62,677 nt of DNA, from assembly GCA_027946555.1 (NCBI GenBank), contig JAPEVC010000209.1:1-62677 (forward strand), given 5' to 3'. Within the stretch, counting starts at the first letter, position 1, and each line of letters starts with the position of its first letter. Positions 46,547-57,480 of the stretch are shown piece after piece. Under the pieces are notes generated by a model, which saw only the letters and a list, made by a program, of their open reading frames with translations, was not told the origin of the DNA and ran no database searches. Both the position numbers and the translations under genes were made by a program. This DNA comes from Gnomoniopsis sp. IMI 355080. Taxonomy: Eukaryota > Ascomycota > Sordariomycetes > Diaporthales > Gnomoniaceae.

Positions 46547-48762
46547 ATGAGATCACGATCCCTTGGCCTGTACCGCGCCGGCGCAGGCATGGGGCAGCCG
46601 ACCCTTTTCTGCTCACGATCACATATACAGCTGCGCAGATCATGGCTGCCGCAAAAGAGATCAGGCAGCCCGATGTTACGGGTCCTCACTACAACCTCTT
46701 CCCTCCGAGACACCCCGACGAACCCTTCCGCGCCCTCTGCTCAGTCTGCGCGCCCCTCGACGACATCCGCGTCCCCATCTTCGAAACATGGCGATTCGCA
46801 ACAACCCAAGGCCTCCGTGGCCCCCAGGCCAGCTGCCGATCCCCTTGCTGCTATAGATAAAACCACACAAGAGCAGCGCAAGGCAGACTGGGCCATCATC
46901 AAGGAAATGTCGCAGTATCTCTGGCCTAAGGACAGCTTTGGTACCAAGCTACGCGTTGGCTTGGCTGTAGGGCTGCTCATCGGAGCCAAAGTACTCAATG
47001 TACAAGTGCCATTCTACTTTAAGAGCATCGTTGACGCCATGAACGTCGACATCGCCTCTACCGGCGGCACCGCCATGACAGTCGCTGGCACCATGATCTT
47101 TGCATACGGCGCAACAAGGATAGGTGCAACTGTGTTCCAGGAGCTACGCAACGCCGTTTTTGCATCTGTTGCACAGAAAGCCATTCGCAAAGTGGCTTGC
47201 GATGTCTTCGACCACCTGCTTCGCCTGGATCTGAACTTCCACCTTACCAAACAGACTGGTGGGCTCACGAGGGCCATTGACCGTGGCACAAAGGGCATCA
47301 GCTTTCTGCTCACCAGCATGGTCTTCCACGTCATCCCCACCGCTCTCGAAATCACCATGGTATGCGGCATTTTGACTTACCAGTATGGTGGCTCATTCGC
47401 CGCCATCACCACTCTCACCATGGCCACCTACACAGCCTTCACGATCTGGACCACCGCATGGCGTACAAAGTTCCGACGCCAGACCAACGCCGCAGATAAC
47501 AAAGCAAGCACCGTTGCTGTGGACTCTCTCATCAACTACGAGGCCGTCAAGTACTTCAACAACGAGAAATTCGAAATTGCCCGCTACGACAAAGCCCTCG
47601 CTCAATACGAGAAATCTTCCATCAAGGTTGCGACCTCCCTCGCACTATTGAATTCGGGCCAGAACATCATATTCTCCACTGCTCTCACTGGCATGATGTA
47701 CCTCGGCGCCACAGGTATCGCGCAAGGTAGTCTCACTGTGGGCGATCTAGTCATGATCAACCAGCTCGTCTTCCAGCTCAGTGTGCCGCTCAATTTCCTC
47801 GGCTCCGTCTACCGCGAGCTAAGGCAAAGCTTGCTTGATATGGAGACCCTCTTTAGTCTGCAGAAGGTCAATGTGACTATCACCTCACCGCCCAACGCAC
47901 AACCTCTTGCCCTTCCCAAGGGCGGCGAGATCCGCTTTGAGAATGTCACGTTTGGTTATCGTCCTGACCGTCCAATCCTACGCAACCTTGAACTTACCAT
48001 CCCGGCCGGCAAAAAAGTTGCCATCGTTGGCCCCTCGGGCTGCGGCAAGTCTACTTTGCTACGTCTGCTCTTCCGTTACTACGATGTCCAGGAAGGCCGT
48101 GTGCTCATCGACAACCAAGACATCCGCACAGTACAGCTCGATTCGCTTCGCCGTGCTATCGGCGTCGTACCACAGGACACGCCGCTGTTCAACGATACAG
48201 TTGGCCATAATATCCGCTATGGCAAGATTGATGCGCCGCAAGAGCGCGTCGAGGCAGCTGCGCGCCGCGCGAGGATCCATGATATCATCGCAAGCTGGCC
48301 ACAGGGGTACGAGACGAAAGTGGGAGAACGAGGGCTTATGATCTCCGGGGGCGAGAAGCAGCGGCTGGCGGTGAGCAGGCTTTTGCTCAAGGACCCGCCG
48401 CTGTTGTTCTTCGATGAGGCGACGAGTGCGCTGGACACGCACACGGAGCAAGCGCTGATGCAGAATATTAACAGCATCCTCAAGGAGAAGGGTCGCACGA
48501 GTGTATTTGTGGCGCATCGCTTGCGCACAATCCATGATGCTGACCTGATTGTGGTGTTGAAGGACGGCAGCGTCGTAGAGAGCGGATCCCACAAGGAGTT
48601 GGTGGATCGCGGAGGTGTCTATTCCGAGCTTTGGAGTGGTGAGTTGACTGTCTTGTATGACTTTTCGGAACTGATACTAACTCATCATATATAGCACAAG
48701 AGACTCTATTCCAAGAGGATGGAGAGGAGAAAAAGGAGGATGTTGGGGATAAGCGTTCATGA
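46547..48762 (+). CDS. ATM1: Mitochondrial ABC transporter Atm1
   Basis: Two exons (46547-48638 and 48695-48762; 56-nt intron, phase 1, CTAAC branch site) give 719 residues. The N-terminus (MRSRSLGLYRAG..., many Arg and Ser) is a mitochondrial presequence. A six-helix membrane domain follows, with the long 'TGGLTRAIDRGTKGISFLL' stretch and VDSLINYEAVKYFNNE typical of Atm1/ABCB7. The nucleotide domain has Walker A GPSGCGKST (from residue 495), signature ISGGEKQ (from residue 599) and Walker B LLFFDEAT (D623, E624). As a half-transporter it works as a dimer in the inner membrane, exporting a glutathione-linked sulfur compound for cytosolic iron-sulfur cluster assembly (known from yeast). The small second exon supplies an acidic/basic tail. 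Atm1 identity is strong. Confidence 0.95.
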
Positions 48763-49120
48763 GCTCGACGTCCAGCTGCAAAGCGCTTAGACCTTTCGGA
48801 AAAGAAAGAAAGCAGAAACGGTCACCAGCATCTTAGAATCGTGCGCCCAAAGGCCTCAGCTTAGCAACGTGACGGCCAATTCCACCCAACCAACGGTGCT
48901 TCTCAGACAACGTCCGTTCTGACAGTATATGCTATCCATCTCGATCTAAATATCGGAGTATCTACACAAGAAGTGCTAGCATATCTGAACAACAATTTGA
49001 GCAATCATGGCAGCGCCCTAAATATACACGTGATGAACCCTGTGCACGCACTACAGGTTTACGAGCAACCTACTTGGGGATGCTCAGCCTGACTGTACTG
49101 TAGCGAACTGAAGGGGGCGA

Positions 49121-49141
49121 ACCCTGCAGGGCGGTCTGGCA
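49121..49141 (+). repeat. 21-bp repeat, copy downstream of ATM1
   Basis: ACCCTGCAGGGCGGTCTGGC plus one base. It matches 46065-46085 at 19 of 21 positions and overlaps the palindrome cluster. Confidence 0.65.
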
Positions 49142-49167
49142 GTCTGCCAGACGGTCCGTGCACGGAC
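49122..49167. repeat. Three adjacent palindromes
   Basis: CCCTGCAGGG (49122-49131), GTCTGGCAG-T-CTGCCAGAC (49134-49152) and GTCCGTGCACGGAC (49154-49167) follow each other with 1-2 bp between. Each is perfect by eye. All could form hairpins. Confidence 0.8.
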
Positions 49168-49332
49168 TTGATAGCATAAATAGCTACAGTGGTTTTGGCT
49201 TCTGCTTATCAAAACCACTGACTCCCTTTCTTCTACACGCACAATTCGACAAAATCTTTTACCTCTCAAGAATTGCTACATGTACTGACTGTATGACAGT
49301 GGCCTAGAGCAGTATCTCTTTGAGTCAGACGC

Positions 49333-49347
49333 ACCGTGCAGGGCGGT
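49333..49347 (+). repeat. Repeat family member ACCGTGCAGGGCGGT
   Basis: 14 of 15 positions match the copy at 49121-49135. Confidence 0.6.
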
Positions 49348-49438
49348 GATTCAAGGACATATCTCACCTGCCGTGTGTTTGCGACTTCCATAGGAGGCGA
49401 GCAATCAAACGGTGGGGGATCTTGCAAAAGAGCGACCG

Positions 49439-49452
49439 ACCGTGCAGGCGGG
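49439..49452 (+). repeat. Repeat family member ACCGTGCAGGCGGG
   Basis: Shares ACCGTGCAGG with the copy at 49333, then has one G fewer. Confidence 0.5.
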
Positions 49453-49972
49453 GTTCTTGAGTACGGTCTGGGTAGCTTCATCAGATAGACATGGCATTTC
49501 TTCTGCGGTACCGCATTTGGGAGCTCAGCAACGTTCCCGACAGCTAAGTACATCCGACTCCATACGAGAAGCCTGGCCCTGGCAGCCGGGCCCTCGTCGC
49601 CCACTCTGATCCTGGGCTACGCAATTGTTAGGCGGTGCACGTCGATGATTGCATGGTCGCAGACGCTACGAGTCTCCCAGACTGAACTTCCGTGGGGGGA
49701 TAAGGTCATTCCCAACAGTTTCACGAACAGCAAAACATAAGGGTCAGCGTGCAGTTGGACTTGTCACTGTCCGTTGGGGGCTGTGTAAACGAAGAATCCC
49801 CAAGTCATATCACATCCACATACTTTACTCAGCGTGTTATCAGCTACAGATGCTAATGTGTAAACAGGTACACACCCTTAACACAGGGTTTATCCTACAC
49901 AAGCAAGAGCTTATGGAACTAGGCCGTCTATATTCCTCAACATCCCTTACCCAACCACGTGACATCACTTTG

Positions 49973-52549
49973 TTACTCGTTTCCTGCCGTCCGCGCCAAT
50001 AGCCGCGAGCGTCTGTTCGCCCGTCGTCGAGCTTTCCTCGATTTCTTGACCTGCTCCGGGCCATCATGCGACACTTTTCTTTTCTGCCCAGTGGTAGCTT
50101 GTTTTCGGGCTTCAAGAGCTTCATGGGCCGGCGTGGTTGGTCTGGGGATGGATGAGGCCCGTTTTGGGCCTCTAGAGATTACAGGGTGGAAGGCAGTTGG
50201 GGTGAGGTTTGTGGCGGGGGCTCTCGCGTTGTTTCGGTCACGCATGCCCTCTCCCTCCGCAGACAGTGTTTTTGGGCACATACGAGAGATCGCAGAACCA
50301 AGTCTCTTGCCCGCCGCGCTCTTGGCCCGGTCTGAGTTGCTCTTACCCCGCCAGGTCTTCGAGCTGCTGAATAACTGTGCTATATAAGCTGATTTGTTGC
50401 AAGGGCTCTTACCGTCGTTCGAAGACGAGGAATCGCTTTCAACGGCGCTATGACTGTTGCTGTCCGATGAGGAGCTGTCCTGAGTCATGGAGCTGTTGAC
50501 GATCTCTGATATAAGCTTCGACTTGTTGCAATGGCCCCTGTCCTCGTCTGAGGATGAAGAGACGCTGTCGCTGTCACTGGCTTTTTCAGATGATGAGCTG
50601 CCGTTCGTGCCTCGCGGCAAGGCTTCATGGCCGGATTTAGGCTGGGTCAGGGAGGGAGACAATTCCAAAGTAGACTTCGCGGCTGTAACTTCATCTGAGT
50701 TGGAAACGGAAGACTCCGAATCGGAAGTGACCTCACCATTGTCTTTTGGAGCAATCGATGCGGTGGTCATGGTGTCTTGTCGAAACGCAAGTTCACTGCT
50801 CTTGAAAGTGGCACTGCGCGATGTTGGACACTCGTCTTCCGAGGATGTATCGCTGGTATTAGAGTTTGAACTGGTCTTTGCATTTGCATACGCGGCAAGA
50901 CTTGTGGATGTCGGCTTGTCTGCTCCTGATGCTTTGATGACAGACGACTTATCGTTGTCAAGACAATTGCTAGCTTCCAGTGGCATAAGTCTGTCATCCG
51001 AAGGAACATTCCTCGCGCCATCCTCACGACACGGCGATAATGATCCTGGAAAGTTCTCCCCCGTATTCGGTACTTCCAGGGACTCCATCATCTCCCGTTG
51101 CACTGCGCGCGAGACGGTCGTCTCGAGGCACGAGCTGAAGACCTCGGTTTCATCATCCGAACTATCTGTCTGCGATACGATTTCTGCGCAGCCGACCTGG
51201 TCGATTTCCGACTTTATCGTAATGTCGCAATCAAATGCTTCCCCTTGCCCATTTGCGTCGAAACTTATCGTCTTATACTCATACGGGTGGACAGAGGAGG
51301 TTGGGGAGTCGTATCTGATGGGTGAGGAGACCAAGAGGTCGTCGCCGCGGGACTTGTACCCTATCCGCTCGGGATGTCCGAGGGTCTGCGTCGTACTATG
51401 TTGTTCTTCGGGTTCGAGTGTGTTGGTGCCGCGCAACTCATGGTCGTTGTCATCGTCATTGAGTATGAGATCCGGCCATTCGTCTCCTCCACCTGCCACT
51501 TCCTCTTGCAACACGGGCGCCTCAGTACCATTGTTCCATCGCCCCTTGATGGGAAATGGGTCAGTCCACTTGTCCCAAATGACGTTCGATTGCCTTGCCG
51601 CGCTTAAAACCTCCGATATCGTAGCACCAAGCCAGCACTTGAAGATCCTGCCTGTATCCACTTCCTCGATCCGGCTCAGGCCGTTCCTCATGATCACTTC
51701 AAGACCTAAGCTTGGCTTTCCCACGACGCCCTCTCTGAGCAGTAGCAGAAAGCCATACTGGAACGCGCGACTGGCGAGGAAGGTAGGGGCGATCACCTCC
51801 CTGCCAGGTCGACACGCGGGCCCCGAGCTGAACTCAGGCCCGTCCCCTACTTGAACCTCCCAATCTGCCAGCTGTAAGCGCGCCATAGGCAGATAAAAAG
51901 CAGACATCGAGCGCCCTGTCGTGGTCGCAGAGTCTTGATCACGTTCGTATATGATCTCGTGTACGTTCAGCAGGAAGTGCACCTCACGGAGACGGCCGTG
52001 GATATGCATGCTGTGCAATGCAGTGGGAACATTAACTCTCGCTTCTGGTACCGAGGTCGTGGACCGCCAGCCTTCGTCGAACAAGCATAAATCATGCTCG
52101 ATGTCCATGCGCACTTGCAACTTGCCGACAAGGCTGCGCAGACGGAGGGTAGTTGGTGAGGTGAGGAAATGCATGGCTGCGTCAGGATATCGGAACAGTA
52201 CGAGATGGATCTCTGAATAGAGGATATGCGCGGCGGCAGTGTATGCTTTCCAGTTTCCTTGTGCGAGAAGAATTGGTATCGCTGTGTTCTGCACATGTGC
52301 CCTATGTGAAGGCTTGCCCATGACAACAACGGAGCTTCCCAGCTCAGATGGGAGGAGAGCATAAAACAGGATGGCCTGCTGTGTCTCCTTCGACAAACGC
52401 TTCCAAGGGAAAGATCGATTCTCCTTTGTGACCACCGAAATAGACCCGAGACAGTCCCTATGCGATAGGCGACTCTGATCAGAAGACAGGTGTATCGGCG
52501 GAAGCGATGCACATCTCGGGGGGAGAGATTGATGAGTGGCTTGTGGCAT
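49973..52549 (-). CDS. Large Ser/Asp-rich protein with F-box/2EXR-like N-terminus, unknown function
   Basis: A single exon of 858 residues. The segment FPWKRLSKETQQAILFYALLPSEL near residue 50 resembles the short helical start of fungal F-box or 2EXR proteins, with a folded-looking region up to about residue 330 (several beta/alpha-like stretches, for example 'LVGKLQVRMDIEHDLCLFDEGW'). The rest is disordered, Ser/Asp/Glu-rich, with many casein-kinase-like SDSD and SSSSDE patches. Two units share C-N-K-S-x-x-I-x-x-I/L-x-x-S-S (CNKSKLISEIVNSS and CNKSAYIAQLFSSS). The tail is strongly basic (KRKVSHDG..., KKSRKARRRANRRSR), a probable nuclear signal. A 455-codon antisense open frame lies inside it and is treated as a by-product of codon use. 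I do not recognise the family. Confidence 0.75.
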   Translation of the reverse strand: MPQATHQSLPPRCASLPPIHLSSDQSRLSHRDCLGSISVVTKENRSFPWKRLSKETQQAILFYALLPSELGSSVVVMGKPSHRAHVQNTAIPILLAQGNWKAYTAAAHILYSEIHLVLFRYPDAAMHFLTSPTTLRLRSLVGKLQVRMDIEHDLCLFDEGWRSTTSVPEARVNVPTALHSMHIHGRLREVHFLLNVHEIIYERDQDSATTTGRSMSAFYLPMARLQLADWEVQVGDGPEFSSGPACRPGREVIAPTFLASRAFQYGFLLLLREGVVGKPSLGLEVIMRNGLSRIEEVDTGRIFKCWLGATISEVLSAARQSNVIWDKWTDPFPIKGRWNNGTEAPVLQEEVAGGGDEWPDLILNDDDNDHELRGTNTLEPEEQHSTTQTLGHPERIGYKSRGDDLLVSSPIRYDSPTSSVHPYEYKTISFDANGQGEAFDCDITIKSEIDQVGCAEIVSQTDSSDDETEVFSSCLETTVSRAVQREMMESLEVPNTGENFPGSLSPCREDGARNVPSDDRLMPLEASNCLDNDKSSVIKASGADKPTSTSLAAYANAKTSSNSNTSDTSSEDECPTSRSATFKSSELAFRQDTMTTASIAPKDNGEVTSDSESSVSNSDEVTAAKSTLELSPSLTQPKSGHEALPRGTNGSSSSEKASDSDSVSSSSDEDRGHCNKSKLISEIVNSSMTQDSSSSDSNSHSAVESDSSSSNDGKSPCNKSAYIAQLFSSSKTWRGKSNSDRAKSAAGKRLGSAISRMCPKTLSAEGEGMRDRNNARAPATNLTPTAFHPVISRGPKRASSIPRPTTPAHEALEARKQATTGQKRKVSHDGPEQVKKSRKARRRANRRSRLLARTAGNE

Positions 52550-53347
52550 GGCGCCGGTTCAAGCGGTTTCGGGAATGCTGCACGGCAGAAGAGAATTGTG
52601 TTTCAGCGGTGCCTTTTGAGGCAAAGGATATTGAAAGTTTGGAGGAGTAATCGCAATGAGGAAGACTGAGACGATGGACGCATTCATCTTATACGTGGCA
52701 CAGGTAATTATCATCCATTCCGTAGACGTGGGGATGGTGAACTTCGGTGTGCATGAGAACGCGGGGCAAGGACAAATTGATTTCTGCTTCTCCATGCTCG
52801 TCTGCATCGCAAATAAGAACAATCGCATCGTTTGCGCAGAATCATGCCTCGTTGAAGGTATCATTAATATGCAGCGGCTCCGTTGCATGTCGCTGACCGG
52901 AAGCACAGGTTCGTTGCCCCGACAGACATGGGTGAGGCCGCAAATGACCTCGCATGTGTCTCAAGCAAAAGAAAGTTTTGAGGTCTGCCTCGTCTTGGGT
53001 CGCGTCACGTATGCATCACTGGCCTTCACCGTGTGATGATGCATCCCAGGAAGTACATGCAGGATCACGCATATTGCTTTTGCTGCCATTCACCTGCCTG
53101 GCGTGCCCGGTCGAAAGAGATTATCCAGTGATCTTCTCACCATGTGGAGCGGTCATACTTCGTAATGAGGAAACGAGACCTCGCTTTGGATTTCGCAGGT
53201 AGCACAGTCATCGACGGACCCACACGCACATTTACTTGCGATGTCTTCTTTCTAAATCTATCTCCTCCACGTTATGGGCATTTGAGAACGCTCCACTGTG
53301 GGAAGAAAATATGCAGGTCTGTGCATGCAGTAAACCACTTCTCCACA
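52550..53347. other. Spacer, promoter of the Ser-rich gene
   Basis: About 800 bp; open frames up to 126 codons without family resemblance. Nothing else recognised. Confidence 0.55.
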
Positions 53348-55127
53348 TCAATACACATAGCGAAATCCCACACCTCGCCGATCAACGGCTGCCTTTGCTC
53401 TGCCACTGTTTGCAATGTCGTCGGCTTCCTCAGCCTCCATCTTCTTGTTCTCACGGATATGCACAAACCGTAGCAGCAGCGCCATGACCGCTACGAGTAA
53501 GCAAATCACGGTGTTCGCAGTCCCACCCGGAATATACCGCGGCGAAGCCGACGTGGGATACATGTAGCTTCCGTAGATTGAGGCCGTATTGCCGATCATG
53601 TTTGCAATAGCGATTGATGCGGATCGTTTGACCAATGGCCTAGGGAAGGAGTTGGCCACCCAGGACACAATGATCTGGTCTATTATGGCAAATCAGATAT
53701 CGTATCAAATACAATCAGGAGGGATGGGGCATGGGGAGGACTCACACGCAGATACGGCGCCCATTGGCATCAAGAACATGGCGAAGAAGCGTGCACCGAT
53801 GTTTGTGGTGGCTGTAGCAATGGCGTTGCCAATTACGGCTACCAGCATCAAGCAGATAATGTGGATGGAGCGATCGCCAGTTCGCGCGGATGTCCATGTT
53901 ACGAATATGGAGACAAGGAACGTCGCGAACTGTAGTAAGAAGTTAACACATCGTTTGTAACGTACCGCCTCGATAGATGCTTGAACACCGCAGGATATTG
54001 AAAATATGCTCACCCACACAGGAGCTGTTAACCACAGAGTATCAATAGCCCCGTATCCAAGTGTGCCAACAATAGCCGGAAAGAAATACTGGAAAGTCTG
54101 GCTCAGCAAACTGACGTGCTGGAACAGCACAAAGAGGTACAGGCGATAATCCTTCAGCGCAAGCTTCAGCCCTGCTGTCGTCGACTGCGCATGCCGCTCG
54201 TCATCCTCGTTCACATCAGCCAACAACCTCCAAGCCGCAAAAGTCTTCTCTTCTTCCGACAACCAGGAAGTTGTTGTGGGATAATTGGGCAAGAAAAAGA
54301 CGGCGAGGATAGCGATGCCAATGGTGATAGTCCCCTCGACAATGAACAGCCATCGCCATCCAGCGAGGCCAAGGTCGCCGTCCAGGTTGCCGAGGATTGC
54401 GGCACCGAGGAGCCCACCGAACATATTGGCGAGAGCGCTGCCTGAGTAGAACCACGATATGCGGCGAGTAAGCTCAGCGCGAGTGTACCACGAGCTCATG
54501 AGGAAAATAGCCCCAGGAAAAAAGGGCGCCTGGATATTATGATGATTAGTGTTGACCTTATAGTAGAACATGAAGTTACCGCTGACTTGCAGCCATCGGG
54601 ACCAGTGCTCATACCTCGACAAAGCCCAGCATGAACCGCACAGCAATCAGACTGCCAAACGAATGCGTCGCCGCATTGCACGTGCTCACCACACCCCACA
54701 ACGTCATAGCTGCACTCAAGTATATGCTCGGCCGCACGCGCGTGATTAGCATGTTGGACGGCAGCTGCATAAGTAGATAGCCGACAAAGAAGATGCTTGT
54801 CGCTAAATTGAAGTCTGTCCCCTTCATGTCCAGGTCTTCCTCGAGTGTTCCCTGCCGTGCCTGTGCGAGGTTCGAGCGATCCAGGAAGTTGAGCAGATAC
54901 ATCACTATGAGGAAGGGAAGAAGGTGCAGATCGACTTTTCGCAGTAGTTTGGAAGTGCGAGCTTGATGTTGTGTCGGGCTTTCGTTGGCAAAGCGATTGG
55001 TGTTGTGGAGATGTGGTGAGCTGTCGTGGGAGGTGGACTTCCAGACTTTCTCGTCGCCTATCACTTCAGGTTCCTCGCCGGATAGGCGCGGTGGCTTGTT
55101 TGGAATATTGTTCGAGGACATCTTCAT
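53348..55127 (-). CDS. MFS carrier, Dal5/allantoate-nicotinate (anion:cation symporter) family
   Basis: Four exons on the minus strand (55127-54615, 54529-54014, 53929-53746, 53679-53348) give 514 residues; introns of 66-85 nt keep phase. After a 60-residue hydrophilic N-terminus, helix 1 reads LPFLIVMYLLNFLDRSNLAQAR, a signature of the Dal5 group. Then come QLPSNMLITRVRPS between helices 2 and 3, RFMLGFVEAPFFPG in helix 4 across the first splice, and FYSGSALANMFGGLLGAA with GWRWLFIVEG in helices 5-6. YQIIVSWVANSFPRP and the 'GNTASIYGSYMYP' segment mark the second half. It imports a small organic anion with protons at the plasma membrane; the substrate is unknown. An ATG at 55121 is an equally good start. 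Confidence 0.9.
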
Positions 55128-56513
55128 TGACTGGACTTAAATTCCCATCACAATGTAGAGAAGAGCAGTCCGAGATTAGTGTCTTGAGCATGCCGGAAAT
55201 CAACGTCTTGCCTTGTATTCTTATTATTAATTCTGTAAAGTGACTTAAGCATAGTCTAGAGTACTGTCATAGCCGAGGGAGGAGGATAAGCGCCATATCA
55301 TGGAATAAGTGTTTCGATCCAGAGGGCCCCGAGCTCTCTATGTCGGACACGATATACCAAACGCGAGCCTTAGTATGATTGACCCACGCTCGCGCATCAC
55401 ATGTCCCGTGACTGACCTTTCCCCGCGCCTTTTCTCCATATTGCCTTGCACTTTACTTACTTTTGCTAGGGAACTGTGGAGGAGCAGGGATATCCTTCGG
55501 GGTCTTTTTCCCCAATGCCCGACTGCATTTCATGACATCAAAATGGCTGTCTCTTTCTGAATGTCTGTGGTAGTCTTTGTGCGCAGTATAAGTAGCTACA
55601 TCAAGAGCTTGAACGATATTCTTACTTACATAACGAACTAGAAGAAGAAGGCTGGGATAGCAACCTACTTATGCTGCTACTGCCTTCTTAAGAAGCTGAA
55701 GGGTACTGCCTTCTTAGTCTCAATCTTATAACTAATTATTGGATGCTAGTATGGCCCAGGAGAAACAGGCCGGTGAGACATGCGTGATTGGCTTACTAAG
55801 CACAAAGGCGTTTCAAGCATCAGTGGAATAACAAAGGACCAGATTTATTACTATTAGAATAGTGCTAGATTTATATCAGGAAGATATCAGATTTCTTCCC
55901 TAAAAATCAGCAATACACAGCATTCTGGTCAACATTGACTCTCATTTCATGCCCTGCATTCTAACAACAATATATATAGAATAGAAGAGGCGATTCTGGT
56001 CATACATGCCATAATAGTTTGCTTAAGTAACAGCGCGCCTTCGCAGACAACGGCAGCATGAAGATGCGGATTTGAACGACGTTCCTGAGCGGACATTATT
56101 CCCTCTTCCGTATCGTGTCCGTTCCGAGGCCCCGTCTCCACCGCGTCCGCAGGCCCGATCCGCATGATACATCGCAAAGGCATGCAACACTACCATAGCA
56201 TCTGCCTACGACTTCTCCTTGTCGGATTCATTTGAACTCCTTCGCCCTTCACAGTCCAGACTATCTGTCATCCCGCTCGGGAACTTCCGCTGACCGCTAT
56301 GTAGGTAAGGTAGTCTGCGGAGTCTACGCAGAAAGCAGCGATATCAACCGACTATCCCGCAACTGTGCCGCAAGCTGCGCCGCAGTTCATAGAGAACGAG
56401 ATGACTAGTCGCAAATATATAAGCTCATGCTGGCTTGTATTTGCTGTCTTCCAATCTATTCTTTAGCATCACTTTGTGTCAGGTGTATATCTGTATTCTT
56501 CAAATCTCCCACG
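55128..56513. other. 1.4 kb divergent promoter region, no gene seen
   Basis: AT-rich. A 13-bp direct repeat TACTGCCTTCTTA occurs at 55678 and 55704, with a CTTCTTAAGAAG palindrome beside the first. This might be a transposon relic, but nothing coding remains. Confidence 0.5.
56416..56422 (+). promoter_or_regulatory. TATA box of the SDR gene
   Basis: TATATAA about 98 bp before the ATG at 56514. Seen by eye only. Confidence 0.4.
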
Positions 56514-57368
56514 ATGACTGAATCAAAACGCCGAGTCCTTATCACTGGCTGCTCAGATGGCAGTTTAGGAGCCGCTCTTGCTTCCGCTCTGCATAAAGCC
56601 GGTCTGCATGTCTACGCAACCTCTCGAGATCCCAAGAAGATGGCCAAACTAGCTGCCCTTGGAATCGACATCCTCGAGCTAGACGTCTTATCCAGCTCCT
56701 CTATCTCCGCTTGCGCAGCGAAGATTTCCGAGTTGGACATCCTCATCAACAATGCCGGCACCAATTACCTCATGCCTGTGGCGGACATCAATATTTCAGA
56801 CGCGAAGCAATTGTTCGATCTGAACGTATGGTCCTATATTGCCGTCACGCAAGCTTTCCTACCTACGCTGCTCAAATCTACACACGGCGCAATTATTGCC
56901 AACCAGACGTCCGCTGCAGGTCTTCTGCCGATTCCATGGCAGGCCACGTACAATGCTTCCAAAGCTGCTATATCTGCGTTCTCCGATACGATGCGATTGG
57001 AGCTCCAGAGTTTTGGTGTCAAAGTCGTCGATTTAAAGACATCTCTTGTGAAAAGCAATATGATCTCCGATGTAGAGAAGACTGGACCAAAACTGCCTCG
57101 GGGCTCTATCTACGAACCGGCAAGAGATATAGTAGAGTCGTATATGCGTGGAGATACGCTTGCTGGAGGAGGCCAGGACCAAGTCGAGTGGGCGGATGCT
57201 CTCTCGAAGCAATTGTTGAAGGATGAGCCGCCTTTGGTTCTGTTTACGGGTGAAAATTCTGATGCTGTTCAACAAATTTCCAGTAAGCCTGGTCAGATGG
57301 ATGAGATGATGAAGAGCATTAGCCTTCTGGACAAAGTGGAAGAAGTATTGAATAAAGATAGAGCATGA
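56514..57368 (+). CDS. Short-chain dehydrogenase/reductase (Ayr1-like)
   Basis: A single exon of 284 residues. RRVLITGCSDGSLGAALASAL is the NAD(P)-binding Rossmann turn, and an Arg after 'YATS' favours NADP. ILINNAGTNY is the NNAG motif and YNASKAA the catalytic Y-x-x-x-K, preceded by the usual Ser (NQTSAAG). The overall pattern, with ELDVLSSSSISACAAKI after the first strands, fits the classical SDRs related to 1-acyl-dihydroxyacetone-phosphate reductase Ayr1. The true substrate cannot be told. The start at 56514 is chosen because the 29 codons upstream in frame look like leader sequence and lie close behind the TATA box. It is convergent with the pectate lyase, with about 110 bp between stops. 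Confidence 0.87.
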   Translation: MTESKRRVLITGCSDGSLGAALASALHKAGLHVYATSRDPKKMAKLAALGIDILELDVLSSSSISACAAKISELDILINNAGTNYLMPVADINISDAKQLFDLNVWSYIAVTQAFLPTLLKSTHGAIIANQTSAAGLLPIPWQATYNASKAAISAFSDTMRLELQSFGVKVVDLKTSLVKSNMISDVEKTGPKLPRGSIYEPARDIVESYMRGDTLAGGGQDQVEWADALSKQLLKDEPPLVLFTGENSDAVQQISSKPGQMDEMMKSISLLDKVEEVLNKDRA

Positions 57369-57480
57369 AAGCTGCAGAATATAGACGCTCAGTCTCGAAT
57401 TGGTAATAAATTCACGTCACCTTCCTAAATCATATAGAAGAAGATACAGGAGCCACCGTAATTGTTTCAAGCCCCTCAAA

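Larger units (their letters stand above)
48763..49972. other. 1.2 kb spacer with a palindrome cluster
   Basis: Between the 3' ends of ATM1 and the large Ser-rich gene. It holds three short repeats of one family (49121, 49333, 49439), and next to the first a row of three palindromes (49122-49167). No gene seen. Confidence 0.6.
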
